From contig JACEEZ010001761.1 of assembly GCA_016584305.1 (NCBI GenBank), forward strand, positions 177,541 through 241,540: a stretch of 64,000 nucleotides of DNA, in the 5' to 3' direction. The DNA comes from Chionoecetes opilio. Lineage: Eukaryota > Arthropoda > Malacostraca > Decapoda > Majidae. The notes under the pieces were generated by a model, which had not been told where the DNA came from, ran no database searches, and saw only the letters and a program-made list of their open reading frames with translations. The translations under genes and the position numbers were made by a program. Shown in pieces: positions 1 through 10,026 of the stretch; positions within the stretch are counted from its first letter, which is position 1, and each line of letters begins with the position of its first letter.

Positions 1-900
1 CCTAGAGATCGAAGAAAAAACTAGTGAAATGGCGCACATGATTTTACTGGAAAAGACAGTGTGACACAAGCGAAACTTGTGAACAAAAACGCGTGAACGA
101 AGTGTAGTACCAGAAGCGAGTTGAGTTTCTTGGGAGCGACGTCACGGAAAAAATTCTGCCTCATCCTGTCAAGTCAACTACTTTCCCTTTCAAAGGAAAG
201 CACTCACTCACTAATTTACAGCCCGTCTGAAGTTGTTTTTATGCCCAGCGGAGGTAATATTATCAAACAAAAAAAAAAAAAATATATACACAATAGAAAG
301 AAAATAATTACATCATCAAACAAAGAAAATCTACAATCTACAATCTACAATTTATGCAGCTGTTGCTTAAGGAGAAGGTGCACTTTACCCCTTCATTAAA
401 GAAGTACAGAAGAAGGAATTAGGACGTGGGCTTGGTTGCAAGATTCTTTACGTCATCTCGACACCCTCCACCCAAGCACAAGATCAGAAGAGGATAAGGA
501 CGTGGGCGTGGTTTGTAGGAATCTCGACACCCCCGCCCCCTTCTATCTGTGAGCTGTACGACAAGGAGACTGAAGAAAACCGCCTATCTCCTGAGCTGAT
601 AACAAGAGAGAAAAATCTACGGTTTTTACACATATCTAGGTGAGATCGTTCCATGCATTAGCTAAAACTCCATGAAGACTTAATTAATTACATCACTTAA
701 TAACACATTAATTACTCCGTGTAAACATTCATTTCACATTTTTTTTGGATTATTAGTTCTGAGATAAGGTTTGAAGCATCGTATATTATATAATTGCGGT
801 AATCATAATAATTATTTAATTACCCTAATTATTATTTTTACCTTTATTTACGCAATTTAAGGATCTTTTGGGGAGAGGAATTTATTAGACTGGAAAAGCC
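1..900. other. No gene recognised; AT-rich flank upstream of Gypsy element G1
   Basis: I see no convincing coding sequence. The stretch holds an A-run near 270-284 and a near-duplicated block beginning aggacgtgggc at about 422 and again at about 498, each followed by a match to tctcgacaccc. If G1 had a 5' LTR it should lie here, but I could not match this sequence to the region downstream of G1 (6043-6660). Confidence 0.4.
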
Positions 901-1420
901 AATTTTTCACTATGAAGTAAAAGGAAGTGCTGATTTTAACGGGGACAAACATGTGAAGAGCCGCGTATCTTACGCAGTGGTTCAGGCATTTAAGGCGTCC
1001 TCTGCTCCTCCATTTTTACTCAGCTCACCCCCCATTAACAAGCATGACTCCCACTCCACCCCAAAACGGTAGTAACGGGCAGGTAATACTGGTGGTGACC
1101 CTAACCAGCACTTCAGGCCATCACTGGCACCTGGACCGATTAAGATATTACCAACGCTCGCAACTGTGAGACTCTTCTCAGGGATTGAGGTAGATTATAC
1201 AGCCCGAGGAGTATGTCGAAATGTGCGAGGATGTCATGGCCAATTCCTGCGTCGTAGATAGAGCGACAAAATTTCCTTTTTACGTTCAAGACTGCAACCA
1301 GGTTCTCGTGCAGCGCATCTCATGCAAGCTAGCGCCTTCACGGTACACAGAGTCACAAGGATTACAAAAAATTTCGCTCTAATTTTCTAGAATCCTCGGA
1401 GTAATGCTAAACACAGTTTC

Positions 1421-1768
1421 GTGAAAGGAGTTAACTTGGCGGTAGAGACGCTGCTAAGCGGGCTACTTCCACTGATTGGCTCGATGCACAAGTGGAAGCA
1501 AATAGAATCTCGGTTGATTGTTTCCAGTTTTTGGAGGAGAATGGATGGAACCGATGGAGAAAATATTTCACTGAGTAACGGCCGCAAATTCCTGGAATTT
1601 TTTGCATACATTATGTTGCTACGAAACCCTTACAGACAAAACTCTCGATCTTTGAGTTACACTCACCAGGAAGTACTGCACGATTTTGCGTTGAAATTAA
1701 AAACAAAGGTAGAGGAGAGAGATGGTAGCATAAGAACCACTGTGTCAGCCATAGCCACTACTCCCTGA
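1421..1768 (+). pseudogene. gag fragment of Gypsy G1
   Basis: A 115-residue open stretch positioned where the gag capsid region should be, just upstream of the Cys-His knuckles. Its second half (from about residue 65) is polar and helical, resembling gag text by composition and position rather than by a diagnostic motif. The frame ends at 1768, before the knuckles. Assignment rests on context; an unrelated chance ORF cannot be excluded. Confidence 0.4.
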
Positions 1769-1829
1769 GTAGTCGGAGGGACCAAGATGTAGCTTACGCC
1801 ACGTGGCAGCCATCCCCAGTTCTCAACCC

Positions 1830-2240
1830 AAAACTATCCTTACTTGCTATTATTGTAAAGAGAAGGACATACTGCAAATAAATGTCATCATAAATGAAAG
1901 AGTATACACGTCAAAGAAAACGTGATGCTGCTTCAAGAAATCACAAGTTTCCAGAAATACAGACGGAAACAGAACCTATACTGGTACATATAATCGTGCT
2001 GGATCGGCACGGCCATCCGCCTCCCCCAAGACAAGAAACCTGGTCCGGAAAACAATGCTGTTTCTAGCAGTAAGACAAACAATACTCCTTACTGTACTAT
2101 TCATGGAACAGGCACACACTTTACGGATGATTGCCGTGCGGTTACAAATCTAAAGACTCGAGTACAACGTTACTGGAAGCAAAATAATTACACTCAGTCG
2201 GGGGAAGATTCGCGCCCAGAACAAAACAGACCAGGTTAAC
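1830..2240 (+). pseudogene. gag nucleocapsid Cys-His knuckles of G1, frameshifted
   Basis: Near 1843 a Cys-x2-Cys half (CYYCKEK) is followed in the next frame by the His and last Cys of a CCHC knuckle (GHTANKC), so one base change separates the two halves. A second Cys/His cluster at 2090-2140 begins YCTIHG and ends with DDC, a form seen at the end of some Gypsy gag proteins. These knuckles bind the element RNA during packaging. The region is not translatable as one frame. Confidence 0.55.
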
Positions 2241-2364
2241 AAATACAGCTGGTACAAGTGATCATACTGCAAATCGGCCTAATGACGGAAAAATTCTTTC
2301 ATCTTTAATAGCCGCTTGCAGTCAAGCCAATATTTTGCTCTACCTACCAAATTAGGGCCCGTAA

Positions 2365-2794
2365 ACGCATCGTTTCGCGGTGGACACTAGGCGCAGCGGT
2401 TAACGTGCTATCCGAAAAGGCTTACTTAGCACTAAAACGCGCAGCACGTGACGGCCGCTGGCCTCTTAGACCAAACGATCTTAATCTAATGGGAGTTACT
2501 AACGATCCTCTTAATATATTAGGAGTGGTTCGTCTGCCCGTTAGGTTGGGAAAAGGGACGCCTATTATTCGTTTGAACTTTTACGTGGTTTCAAATTTCA
2601 CGTTGCCCTCGGACGGATTATTGGGTTTAGCTTCTTTAAGAGCTAACAGGATGATAATACATCCAGAAACAAACACCATACAATTTTCAGGAGAATTTAA
2701 AGCAATGGAGCAACCCATTTGTTTAACTTCCCACAATCAGGTAGTCCTTCTAATGCACCAACCGTTCCAAGTGTTCAGGTTGCTGACGCATTAA
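2365..2794 (+). pseudogene. Aspartic protease of G1, active-site frameshift
   Basis: The frame open from about 2405 to 2794 reads as the body of a retroelement pepsin-like protease, with the C-terminal segment DGLLGLASLRANRMII corresponding to the conserved Gly-Leu/Ile strand and helix. The catalytic Asp-Thr lies just upstream at about 2381-2389, but an extra base right after it puts the rest of the protein in another frame. It would cleave the Gag-Pol polyprotein in an intact element. G3 keeps an intact DTGA triad at the corresponding place. Confidence 0.6.
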
Positions 2795-3379
2795 TAGATG
2801 GAACATTGCCTTATACCTACAAACTCGCATCATCAAACAAAGATAACTGATCCTAAGGACCATGTGGAAAGTAGTAAAGGCCACGGTAATGGAAATCATG
2901 TTATTCCCCACCGTACGGCAATGCACATTCCTGTTTCAGTCCCAAATACCACGTGGGTTGTGACGTCTGCATAGAAGGCCAAGCCAATTGAACAGACTGA
3001 CTGTAGAGTCAACCCTAAGTGAAATCGTGAGGAAATAAAGCCGTCGCTCTTGTGTTAATGCGACTGGCGGTCCTGTCCAACTGCGACAAGGAGTATATCT
3101 AAGCCGAGCGTTAGCTTTTGACAGACAGGTAGTACCAGAACCACTAGACTTACCCACAAGTATTGTCAGTTCGGTAACTTCCTCGCCCCGGTAACTCAAA
3201 TTTAGCTCAAGCACAAACGCTTGACTCACTTGTCACAATTGTGGATTATCCCGAGCACAAGGCTTCACTGTTGCAGCTGCTTCAGCGGCACCGTGATGTT
3301 ATAGCCTTGCCCGGAGAACCGTTTAGGTTCAACTGATAAAACTACCCACCACATAAAACTTAAACCTGAAACCCATCCT

Positions 3380-5794
3380 GTGTATATTCCAGCATATCGT
3401 CTACCTCACAGTCAAAGACAAATTGTTGATGAGCAGATAAAAGATATGTTACACCAGGGAATAATTCAAAACTCACACTCACCGTGGAACTCGCCTCTAT
3501 TCCTCGTTCCTAAAAAGGACGGACAGTTTAGACCTGTAATTGATTTCAGGCGAGTAAATGAAGTCACGGAGGATGATAGATATCCTTTACCGGTTCTAAA
3601 AGACTTGTTAATGTCATTAGGACCTGGTAACACTATATTCAGTAGCCTTGATTTGGTTAGCGGCTACTGGCAGGTGCCCATGGCTCCTGCATCTAGGGAA
3701 ATAACTGCCTTTAGTACTCCTAGTGGACACTACGAGTGGCTCAGAATGCCATTTGGTCTAAAGTCAGCCCCTATTACATTTCAAAGAATGATTAATAATC
3801 TATTTGCTGACATGATAGGCAAAAATGTCTATGCTTACCTTGATGATCTCATAATTTGCAGCAAAGACTCGGAGTCTCATTTTGCTAATTTAGAAGCAAT
3901 GCTCCTGAAGTTAAAAGATGCTGGACTCAAGGCTAAGTTAACTAAATGTGAATTCCTTAAGTCTAAAATCACCTTTTTAGGCCATATGGTGGATGGTGAA
4001 GGACTTCATACAATGTCAGATAAAATAACTGCAGTTACAAACTTCCCACGACCTCAGAATGTAGACAATGTCCGTTCTTTCTTTGGGTTGTGTGGGTACT
4101 ACAGATCATTTATATCAAACTTTGCAGCGGTTGCTTCGCCCTTAACAAAGCTACTAAAAAAGGACGTGCACTTTAATTGGAACGCTGTACATGAAAAATC
4201 TTTCACAGAGCTAAAAGTCGCCCTAACTACGGCTCCTGTATTGGTATTCCCGGACTATAAGGTTCCTTTTGAGCTTTACACGGATGCCTCTGCATTAGGG
4301 CTGGGTGCTGTATTAATGCAGACAGACGCCCGCGGAAAAAATCGCGTGGTTGCGTTCGCGAGTAGAACTTTACTTCCGGCAGAGTCTAATTACTCAGTTA
4401 CTCACCAGGAATCTCTCGCAGTTGTCTGGGCTCTAAAGAATTTTAGGGATTATATTCTAGGCTATAAGATGACAGTACACACTGATCACGCGGCTGTCAC
4501 TGAACTTTTTAAAGGTAAAAACCTGTCAGGAAGACTCGCGCGTTGGTTTTTGACTATACAGGAATTCAATCCAACTTTTAAGTATTTGCCAGGCCGAGCC
4601 AATGTAGTGGCCGACGCACTGTCTAGAAATATACATGTTGGATCAGTGACGGACAGACCTCCTGTAGTTTCAAATTTTTCAATACATGAACTAGGTGTCG
4701 CTCAACGTCAACACGACGTATGGAGTATAGTGATATATGCTTTGGAATCGGGGGATCAGTCAACATTACCAAAACTGCCCATTCCTTTTGCACAATTTTT
4801 CTTATCACCTGACCAGGTACTTTGTAGATTTTGGCCAAATAAACGAACCCAGGTGAGCCAATTTGTGATACCTGAGTCATATGTACCTGTTGTACTGCAA
4901 CTCGTTCATGATGCTGTGATAGCCGGTCACCCGGGAAAGGAGCGCACTCTTGCTGCGGCTCGCAATAGTTACTTTTGGCCTACAATGCAGATAGATATAG
5001 ACGCATATATAGCCAAATGCGTGAAATGTGCTGAGCATAAGGGTACGGTGCCAAAGCCGGCACCAATTTTGGAATATCCAACTCCTGAGCGGCCTTGGGA
5101 CACTGTTGCTATTGATCTTTTACAACTTCCATCTAGTAGACAAGGGTCTAAATACCTGTTAGTATGTGTTGATCACTTCTCAAGGTATGTTGTTTTGGCC
5201 CCGTTAATGGATAAAACTGCCAAAGCGATTGCACACGCATTGATCGTCAACTTATTTTGTCCATTCTCAACCCCCCGAGTTTTAATGAGTGACAATGGCG
5301 CAGAATTTAAAAATGCGCTTCTTAAAGAAATATATGGTCAGCTCAACATCAAACAAACATTCACGGTGACTTATCACCCTGCCAGTAACGGTTTAGTTGA
5401 GTGTGCAAACAGGAAAATCCTAGAAGCCTTGCTGTTGTTGTTGTTGTTGGTGGCTTACTTGATAGTTGGGAAGATTGGTTACCCCATGTTGCGGCTTGCA
5501 TTAATTGCAATACTTGTGAGTCAACAGGGCAAACCCCTTACTTCATTATCTATGGTATGGAGAAACGACTTCCTTATGACTTGCTTAGTAGCCCTCAGAA
5601 ACCTGTGTACAATGTTGATGACTATGCTAACTGTCAACTTAAAGTTTTCTCAGATTTATATTCCAAGGTCAGGGATAAATTACAGGCTTCCAAGACTGCT
5701 ATGTGCGCGCAACAACACCGGCGCTCTGAACCCGTTCAAATCATTGTTGGCGACTCTGTTATGGTTCGAGTCCCAGAGCGAAACTCTAAATTAG
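3380..5794 (+). CDS. pol: Gypsy G1 Pol: reverse transcriptase, RNase H, integrase
   Basis: This is the longest coding frame of the window (804 residues from a GTG; homologous text starts further upstream, in a shifted frame near 3240-3333). RT occupies about residues 1-200, with SSLDLVSGYWQV, then MPFGLKSAP and the catalytic YLDD at residues 153-156. RNase H follows, with LYTDAS (Asp about 302) and VTHQE, then the tether with ADALSRN. Integrase has the zinc-binding HPGKERT...CVKC region and the DD35E triad: Asp about 579 (AIDLLQ), Asp about 638 (DNGAEF), Glu about 674 (GLVE). The correct frame is lost at a (TTG)n run near 5432-5450, so the last ~110 residues are read out of frame; the true C-terminus is in the next feature. 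Copying and insertion of the element are its roles; this copy should be inactive. Confidence 0.85.
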   Translation: MYIPAYRLPHSQRQIVDEQIKDMLHQGIIQNSHSPWNSPLFLVPKKDGQFRPVIDFRRVNEVTEDDRYPLPVLKDLLMSLGPGNTIFSSLDLVSGYWQVPMAPASREITAFSTPSGHYEWLRMPFGLKSAPITFQRMINNLFADMIGKNVYAYLDDLIICSKDSESHFANLEAMLLKLKDAGLKAKLTKCEFLKSKITFLGHMVDGEGLHTMSDKITAVTNFPRPQNVDNVRSFFGLCGYYRSFISNFAAVASPLTKLLKKDVHFNWNAVHEKSFTELKVALTTAPVLVFPDYKVPFELYTDASALGLGAVLMQTDARGKNRVVAFASRTLLPAESNYSVTHQESLAVVWALKNFRDYILGYKMTVHTDHAAVTELFKGKNLSGRLARWFLTIQEFNPTFKYLPGRANVVADALSRNIHVGSVTDRPPVVSNFSIHELGVAQRQHDVWSIVIYALESGDQSTLPKLPIPFAQFFLSPDQVLCRFWPNKRTQVSQFVIPESYVPVVLQLVHDAVIAGHPGKERTLAAARNSYFWPTMQIDIDAYIAKCVKCAEHKGTVPKPAPILEYPTPERPWDTVAIDLLQLPSSRQGSKYLLVCVDHFSRYVVLAPLMDKTAKAIAHALIVNLFCPFSTPRVLMSDNGAEFKNALLKEIYGQLNIKQTFTVTYHPASNGLVECANRKILEALLLLLLLVAYLIVGKIGYPMLRLALIAILVSQQGKPLTSLSMVWRNDFLMTCLVALRNLCTMLMTMLTVNLKFSQIYIPRSGINYRLPRLLCARNNTGALNPFKSLLATLLWFESQSETLN

Positions 5795-6042
5795 CTCCGA
5801 AATTTGTGGGTCCACGCCTGGTAGTTAAGCAACTCAATGGTCATAAGTTTGATATCTTGGATCCATTGTTAAATACCTTAGAAGTCATTCACAGTGATAG
5901 ACTTAAACGGACCAATGCCAAGCCTGAATTAAGCTTAGTAGAAACTGCTCATCTCAGCGATGCGACGCGGCTTGAAACTAACAAACCTAATGATCCTACT
6001 GACCACCCTACTCATACTTATAATTTACGTTCGCGTAATTGA
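5401..6042 (+). pseudogene. Integrase C-terminal part of G1, in -1 frame
   Basis: From about 5450 this frame continues the integrase of the previous feature: DSWEDWLPHVA, then GQTPYFIIYG and RLPYDLL, the conserved segment after the catalytic Glu, then a C-terminal SH3-like domain with VGPRLVVKQL and HSDRLKR, ending YNLRSRN before the stop. The basic tail with an NLR-like motif is typical of Gypsy polyprotein ends. The first ~15 residues before the TTG run are out-of-frame translation of the upstream exon. A net one-base slip at the TTG run explains the break. Confidence 0.75.
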
Positions 6043-7432
6043 TTGCTTGTCTTTTCATAGTTTTTCTTAGACAACTTTCACGCATGATATTTAGTAAGGA
6101 ATAAATGCATGAGTTAAGGGAAGAATTTCGGAAAGGTACTTGCATCTAACCTTTTCTCCTATTTTTCTTGATATACTTATCCATTTTTATTTTTAGCATA
6201 AACAAGTAGAGCTTTAGTCAAGCTTTTACTGTGTTAATAATATGCTTAATTTTTGTAGCAACTAACAAACATTACTAACCATTAGGTAGACTCAACGTGT
6301 AGAAGGGGACTGCTTTACCTTCTTCCTTTATTTGACTACATGTCTAGGAAGGATTGAAGTAGAATTGATAGTTTGACACCGTTGTTTTAAATGGTTGGCG
6401 ACGCCATAACCCTCTCCTTGAGCCACTGCTACGTCAGATACCTTGGTTAAAACATGTTCTTTCCAGCCGAACATGTGTTTTGAAGTTCAGAAAATAGGAC
6501 AATAAATGATAATCATTTAATTAATAAAGGGAAATGAATTGTACTAGAAATCTTTAGTTTAAATAGTGAGGTAATGCTAACTCAGGCAAAAAATGCTTAT
6601 CAGGCCTTATCGTTATGTCATTTCACCCACTTGATGTCGGAACAATTAATTTTTTTTCCCTCTACAACTTTTATACAAGCCAAATTATTACATAACTACA
6701 TGGTTAAGTACATGCCTTTTAGTGGGGTGCGGGGACGCACCCCGGGTAGGTGACCGAGCGATGTAACCATTATTGGCTTGGGTCGTAGATAACAAACAAT
6801 TACTTATACTTAAGATGTATATTAATAATTCCATATTAAAACGATGTCGGACACATTCCATTGGAGGCAACTGACGGACAAGCGAGCTATCTACCTCAGG
6901 GACCGTACCTCAGGGACCTGTACGAGCTCAGGGAGTTGCCTGTGGGATTTGACTGCTCCTACAAGTCCTGTCTTGTCGGTCCCCTACCTAAGGGACCTAC
7001 CTCAGGGAATACACGTTGACAGGACTTTGGCCTCTGTTGACCTGTTCTCCAGCGACTCTGACCTCTATCATCGTCAACGGTCATCTCCTCTACGGCCATC
7101 CCTTTCGCCGTTGGACATCAGAATCACCTCCGCTACGACACACCTCGGACGTGCTGGTCCTTCGTTCCCACTAACAATCTTTCGTGTGTCTTGTTCATTG
7201 TGTCGCAAGCCTTACGCTATCCGGACCATAACAAAGGCCGGAATATATATATATATATATGTATTAGAAGAATAAGAAATAATAACCTGAAAGACTTTAT
7301 TACAACTTTAACTGTTCCTGAACTAAGGTTACGTCTACTGAAATAATACATAAACGTTGTGACGCTACAGTGATACAAGGGTTACATCTTGGCGGCAAGC
7401 GCCGAGATTCACCACACAAAACAAGCGTTACA
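6043..7432. other. Non-coding: G1 3' flank and an unresolved repeat-like block
   Basis: No protein-coding signal. 6043-6660 is probably 3' untranslated/LTR sequence of G1. From 6844 a block begins tgtcggacac and runs to about 7420 (ending with caca), which looks like a solo-LTR-style unit, but no second copy exists here to prove it. A short (AT)n run lies at 7242-7261. Confidence 0.35.
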
Positions 7433-7613
7433 GGGTGACCAGTAAACTATATACTCGACCGATCAGCGAAGTTAAGCTAATTTAGTCTGGTTAGTACTTG
7501 GATGGGTGACCAGTAAACTATATGCTCGACCGATCAGCGAAGTTAAGCTAGTTTGTTCTGGTTAGTACTTGGATGGGTGACCGCTTGGGAACACCAGTTA
7601 CTGTTGTCAAACC
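7433..7613 (+). rRNA. 5S rRNA-derived tandem fragments (not a functional gene)
   Basis: A 71-bp unit is present almost twice (gggtgacc at 7433, 7504 and 7575). Each unit carries the animal 5S rRNA internal region: ctcgaccgatcagcgaag, ttaagc, then ctggttagtacttggatggg. The second copy continues into the 5S 3' third (gcttgggaacacc) to about 7613. The 5' ~45 nt of a real 5S gene are replaced by agtaaactatatrctcga, so no complete 5S RNA could form. The internal control region (A box, intermediate element, C box) that recruits TFIIIA and RNA polymerase III is what has been retained and duplicated. The sequence sits directly upstream of an I-type LINE and may be its 5' end or its target. Confidence 0.7.
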
Positions 7614-7767
7614 AACAAGCCTCCCTTGGCGCTATGGTGTTGTGTAACGGCGTGGAGTATAGTGTTGTGTTGTGTTGTTGCGTGGGTTACCTATAGTGTT
7701 CAAGTGGAGTGCATAGTGTAAGAGTAGGGCGGCACCAAGGTGGCAACGGTGGTTACGTGCGCCGTGC

Positions 7768-9345
7768 GTGCGATCACGGCATCGACCGCCTCCGAGTAGC
7801 GGTGCTCTAGACTTCCGCAGCCACAACCCTCGAACCTCGTCCACAAGCTGTCACACAACGAGTGTTCCAACCCAGGGGTCCGGTCCCTTACTCCGACTCC
7901 TGATAGAGACGGCCGTCGAAATAGCCCGTCCCGCCCCACCAGCCCCCTCTCAGGCCGCACAGGAGGGAAGGCAGGAAGTGCTATTGCCCGCCCGCCGCTC
8001 CGATGCAAGTCACCGGACCCTGGATCCGACCTTGGACTCTGCGCTCGACAACGGGCCCCCTTCCTCTTCCCTCATCGGCTCGCCAGCCACCCCCACTACC
8101 GGCCCATGGAAAATGACGGCGTTCAGAGTGGAGGAGAAAGGAGACCTGGAGACCCTGTTCAAGGCGGCTCTTCATATCTGAGATGGCACAGGGAAGGTGG
8201 GACCTGGGAACCTGGGCATGGACATCTAGGGGGGGTGTCATGTCCTCCGTCCCAAGGACTTACCAGCGGCTGGGGAGTTGAGGGACCTCGCCACATCAAG
8301 GCCAAGAGGGATTCTTCTGACTCCCTACACGAGAGTGAAGAAAAGGCAGGGGGTTCTTCTGGGTTACCCCCTGGAGTACCCCCTCACTCCTCTGTTAGAG
8401 CTCACCAATGTCGAGTGGGCACGACGCTGCACTCTCGGACGCTCGAGCGGCCCGAAAATCGAGACGAGGAGTGTCGAAGTGCTTTTTGGCGACGGGCTGC
8501 TCCCGGAGTCGATCAACCTGGGATGGCTGGGCAACTTCAAAGTCCGGCCGTTCCTCGAGGAACCAACACGGTGCTACCGTTGTCAAAGATTCGAGCACAT
8601 AGCTCGCAAGTGCAGACAGGAGATGGAGAGCTGTGGAATATGTGCCAGATCGCATCCCACGACACAGTGCATGGAAGCACGGGAGGAAGGGAGGGCTCAG
8701 CCCACTGCAAAGTGTTGCAACTGCAACCAGAACCACCACGCCTGGTACAGGAAATGTCCCGAGCGGCTCCGCTGCATACAGGACAAGGGAGCCGCCGCCC
8801 CGGCAACGATGAACTCACGAAGGCCACCCCCATCTGCCGGGGAAGCCAAGTATGGGGAAACCTTCCCCACAATCCCCCCGACAGAAGCTGCAGCTGCAAC
8901 TCCCAACAATCGGGTGGCAAACCCGTACTCGGATCGCAGAGTGAAGACGCGATCTACACCGATGGCTCCTCGAAGGCGGAAGGAGGATCGCGGGGAATCC
9001 AATTACGCCGAGAGGGACCCGCTACTCCCCCGGGGGCCAGTAAGAAACCGCAGCCTGAGGCAGACAAAGGAGACGACAGGCCATCCCGTGCCATTTGCAG
9101 CGCTGACACGTGCCTTGCGGGAAGCGATCCAGGCTCTGCAGGCCATCAGTAGGAACAAAGCAGACCACCAGGAGTTCAACCACCCCCAAGCGGACACGAA
9201 TTACGAGGCACTAACGTGGACAGAGGGAGACCTGCAGAAAATTCACGAGACGATATCTCGGCCGACAAAGGAACGGGTGGTAACAAACCCGGGACAAACA
9301 GACCCGGACGAGGGAGCAGATCCGTCGATCAGGCAGCAACCCTAA
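7768..9345 (+). pseudogene. LINE ORF1: Gag-like protein with three CCHC zinc knuckles
   Basis: One frame is readable from about 7768 to 9345 and is interrupted by two stops, at 8179-8181 and near 8230. The N-terminal 130 residues are Pro/Ser/Arg-rich and low in structure. The central part (8278-8560) precedes three knuckles at about 8572-8755: CYRCQRFEHIARKC (CX2CX4HX4C), CGICARSHPTTQC (CX2CX3HX4C) and CNCNQNHHAWYRKC. The C-terminal ~190 residues are basic and polar. ORF1 proteins of this type bind LINE RNA and form the ribonucleoprotein. It overlaps the start of ORF2 (about 9337) by a few bases in another frame, as in many I-type LINEs. The start codon is uncertain. Confidence 0.75.
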
Positions 9346-10022
9346 ACATCCTGCAATGGAATATCAATGGGCTGAAGCCAAACCGCACTGTCCTTCAAGC
9401 AGCCTTGCTGGAAGACCGAATCGGGGTCTGTCTCCTGAAGGAAACAATTGTCCCGGAGTCCCATAAGGTAAAATTCCCCGGATTTACGATCCACCCCCTA
9501 CAATCTACATGCTGATAGGGAGATGGGGATAAGAGGATGCATGATCCTGGTCAGGAGTAGCATTCCCCAGCAAAGGGTTGAACACCCAATCCCCTGTGGT
9601 GAGGGCGTGGAGGTTCAAGCAGTCAAGCTTTTCCTCTAGGGCACTGAACTCATTGTGTACAACGTGTACCGTAACCACCGCCGTGAGCACGACCTTAGCG
9701 AACTCTTCGCTGAAGCCGAGGAGGAGGGCATTCTGAAAGCCGGGGACTTCAACGCCAACCATGACCGCCTAGGTTCCAGGAGCACCACCAATGAGACAGG
9801 ACGCCACATCGCAGTAATTCTCGATGAGCTCCGTGGAGTCGCAATCCTTAACTCTCCCGACCAGACACACCTGTTAGGCAATGTTCTGGACCTCACCTTT
9901 GTCATATCGTCCTTCTCAGATAGGGCGACTTGGACAACTCACCCTACGCTGACGAGCGACCATTTCGCCATCCTGACGACAATACGTCACCTCCATACAG
10001 TGGAACGACCAGCTGCACTGAG
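9337..10022 (+). pseudogene. LINE ORF2 N-terminus: APE-type endonuclease, interrupted
   Basis: The start of ORF2 reads TLNILQWNINGLKPN, the first motif of apurinic-like LINE endonucleases, followed by LLKET (metal-binding Glu position). A frame change and stops follow between 9513 and 9640. The domain resumes with KAGDFNANHDRLGS (9742-9780) and ends with LTSDHFAI (about 9950-9972), the catalytic Asp-His. The domain nicks target DNA to prime reverse transcription. It is cut off by insertion of Gypsy G2; the continuation is at 21558. Confidence 0.8.
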
Positions 10023-10026
10023 ATTC

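Larger units (their letters stand above)
1421..6042 (+). mobile_element. Ty3/Gypsy retrotransposon G1, decayed, LTRs not identified
   Basis: The order gag remnant, Cys-His knuckles, aspartic protease, reverse transcriptase, RNase H, integrase is that of a Ty3/Gypsy (Metaviridae) element. Integrase lies after RNase H, which excludes Ty1/Copia. Coding is broken several times: in gag near 1865, at the protease active site near 2385, near 3333 before RT, and in integrase near 5440. A purine-rich run at 6301-6309 (agaagggga) followed by TG could be a polypurine tract and LTR start, but no matching 5' LTR is visible. Closest relative in the window is G3 at 56.5-63.7 kb, which shares the YRLPHSQR stretch at the start of RT. 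Confidence 0.85.

Noticed and set aside
1..6660. LTR pair for Gypsy G1
   Set aside because: I compared 1-950 with 6043-6660 by eye and found no direct repeat, so no LTRs are claimed.
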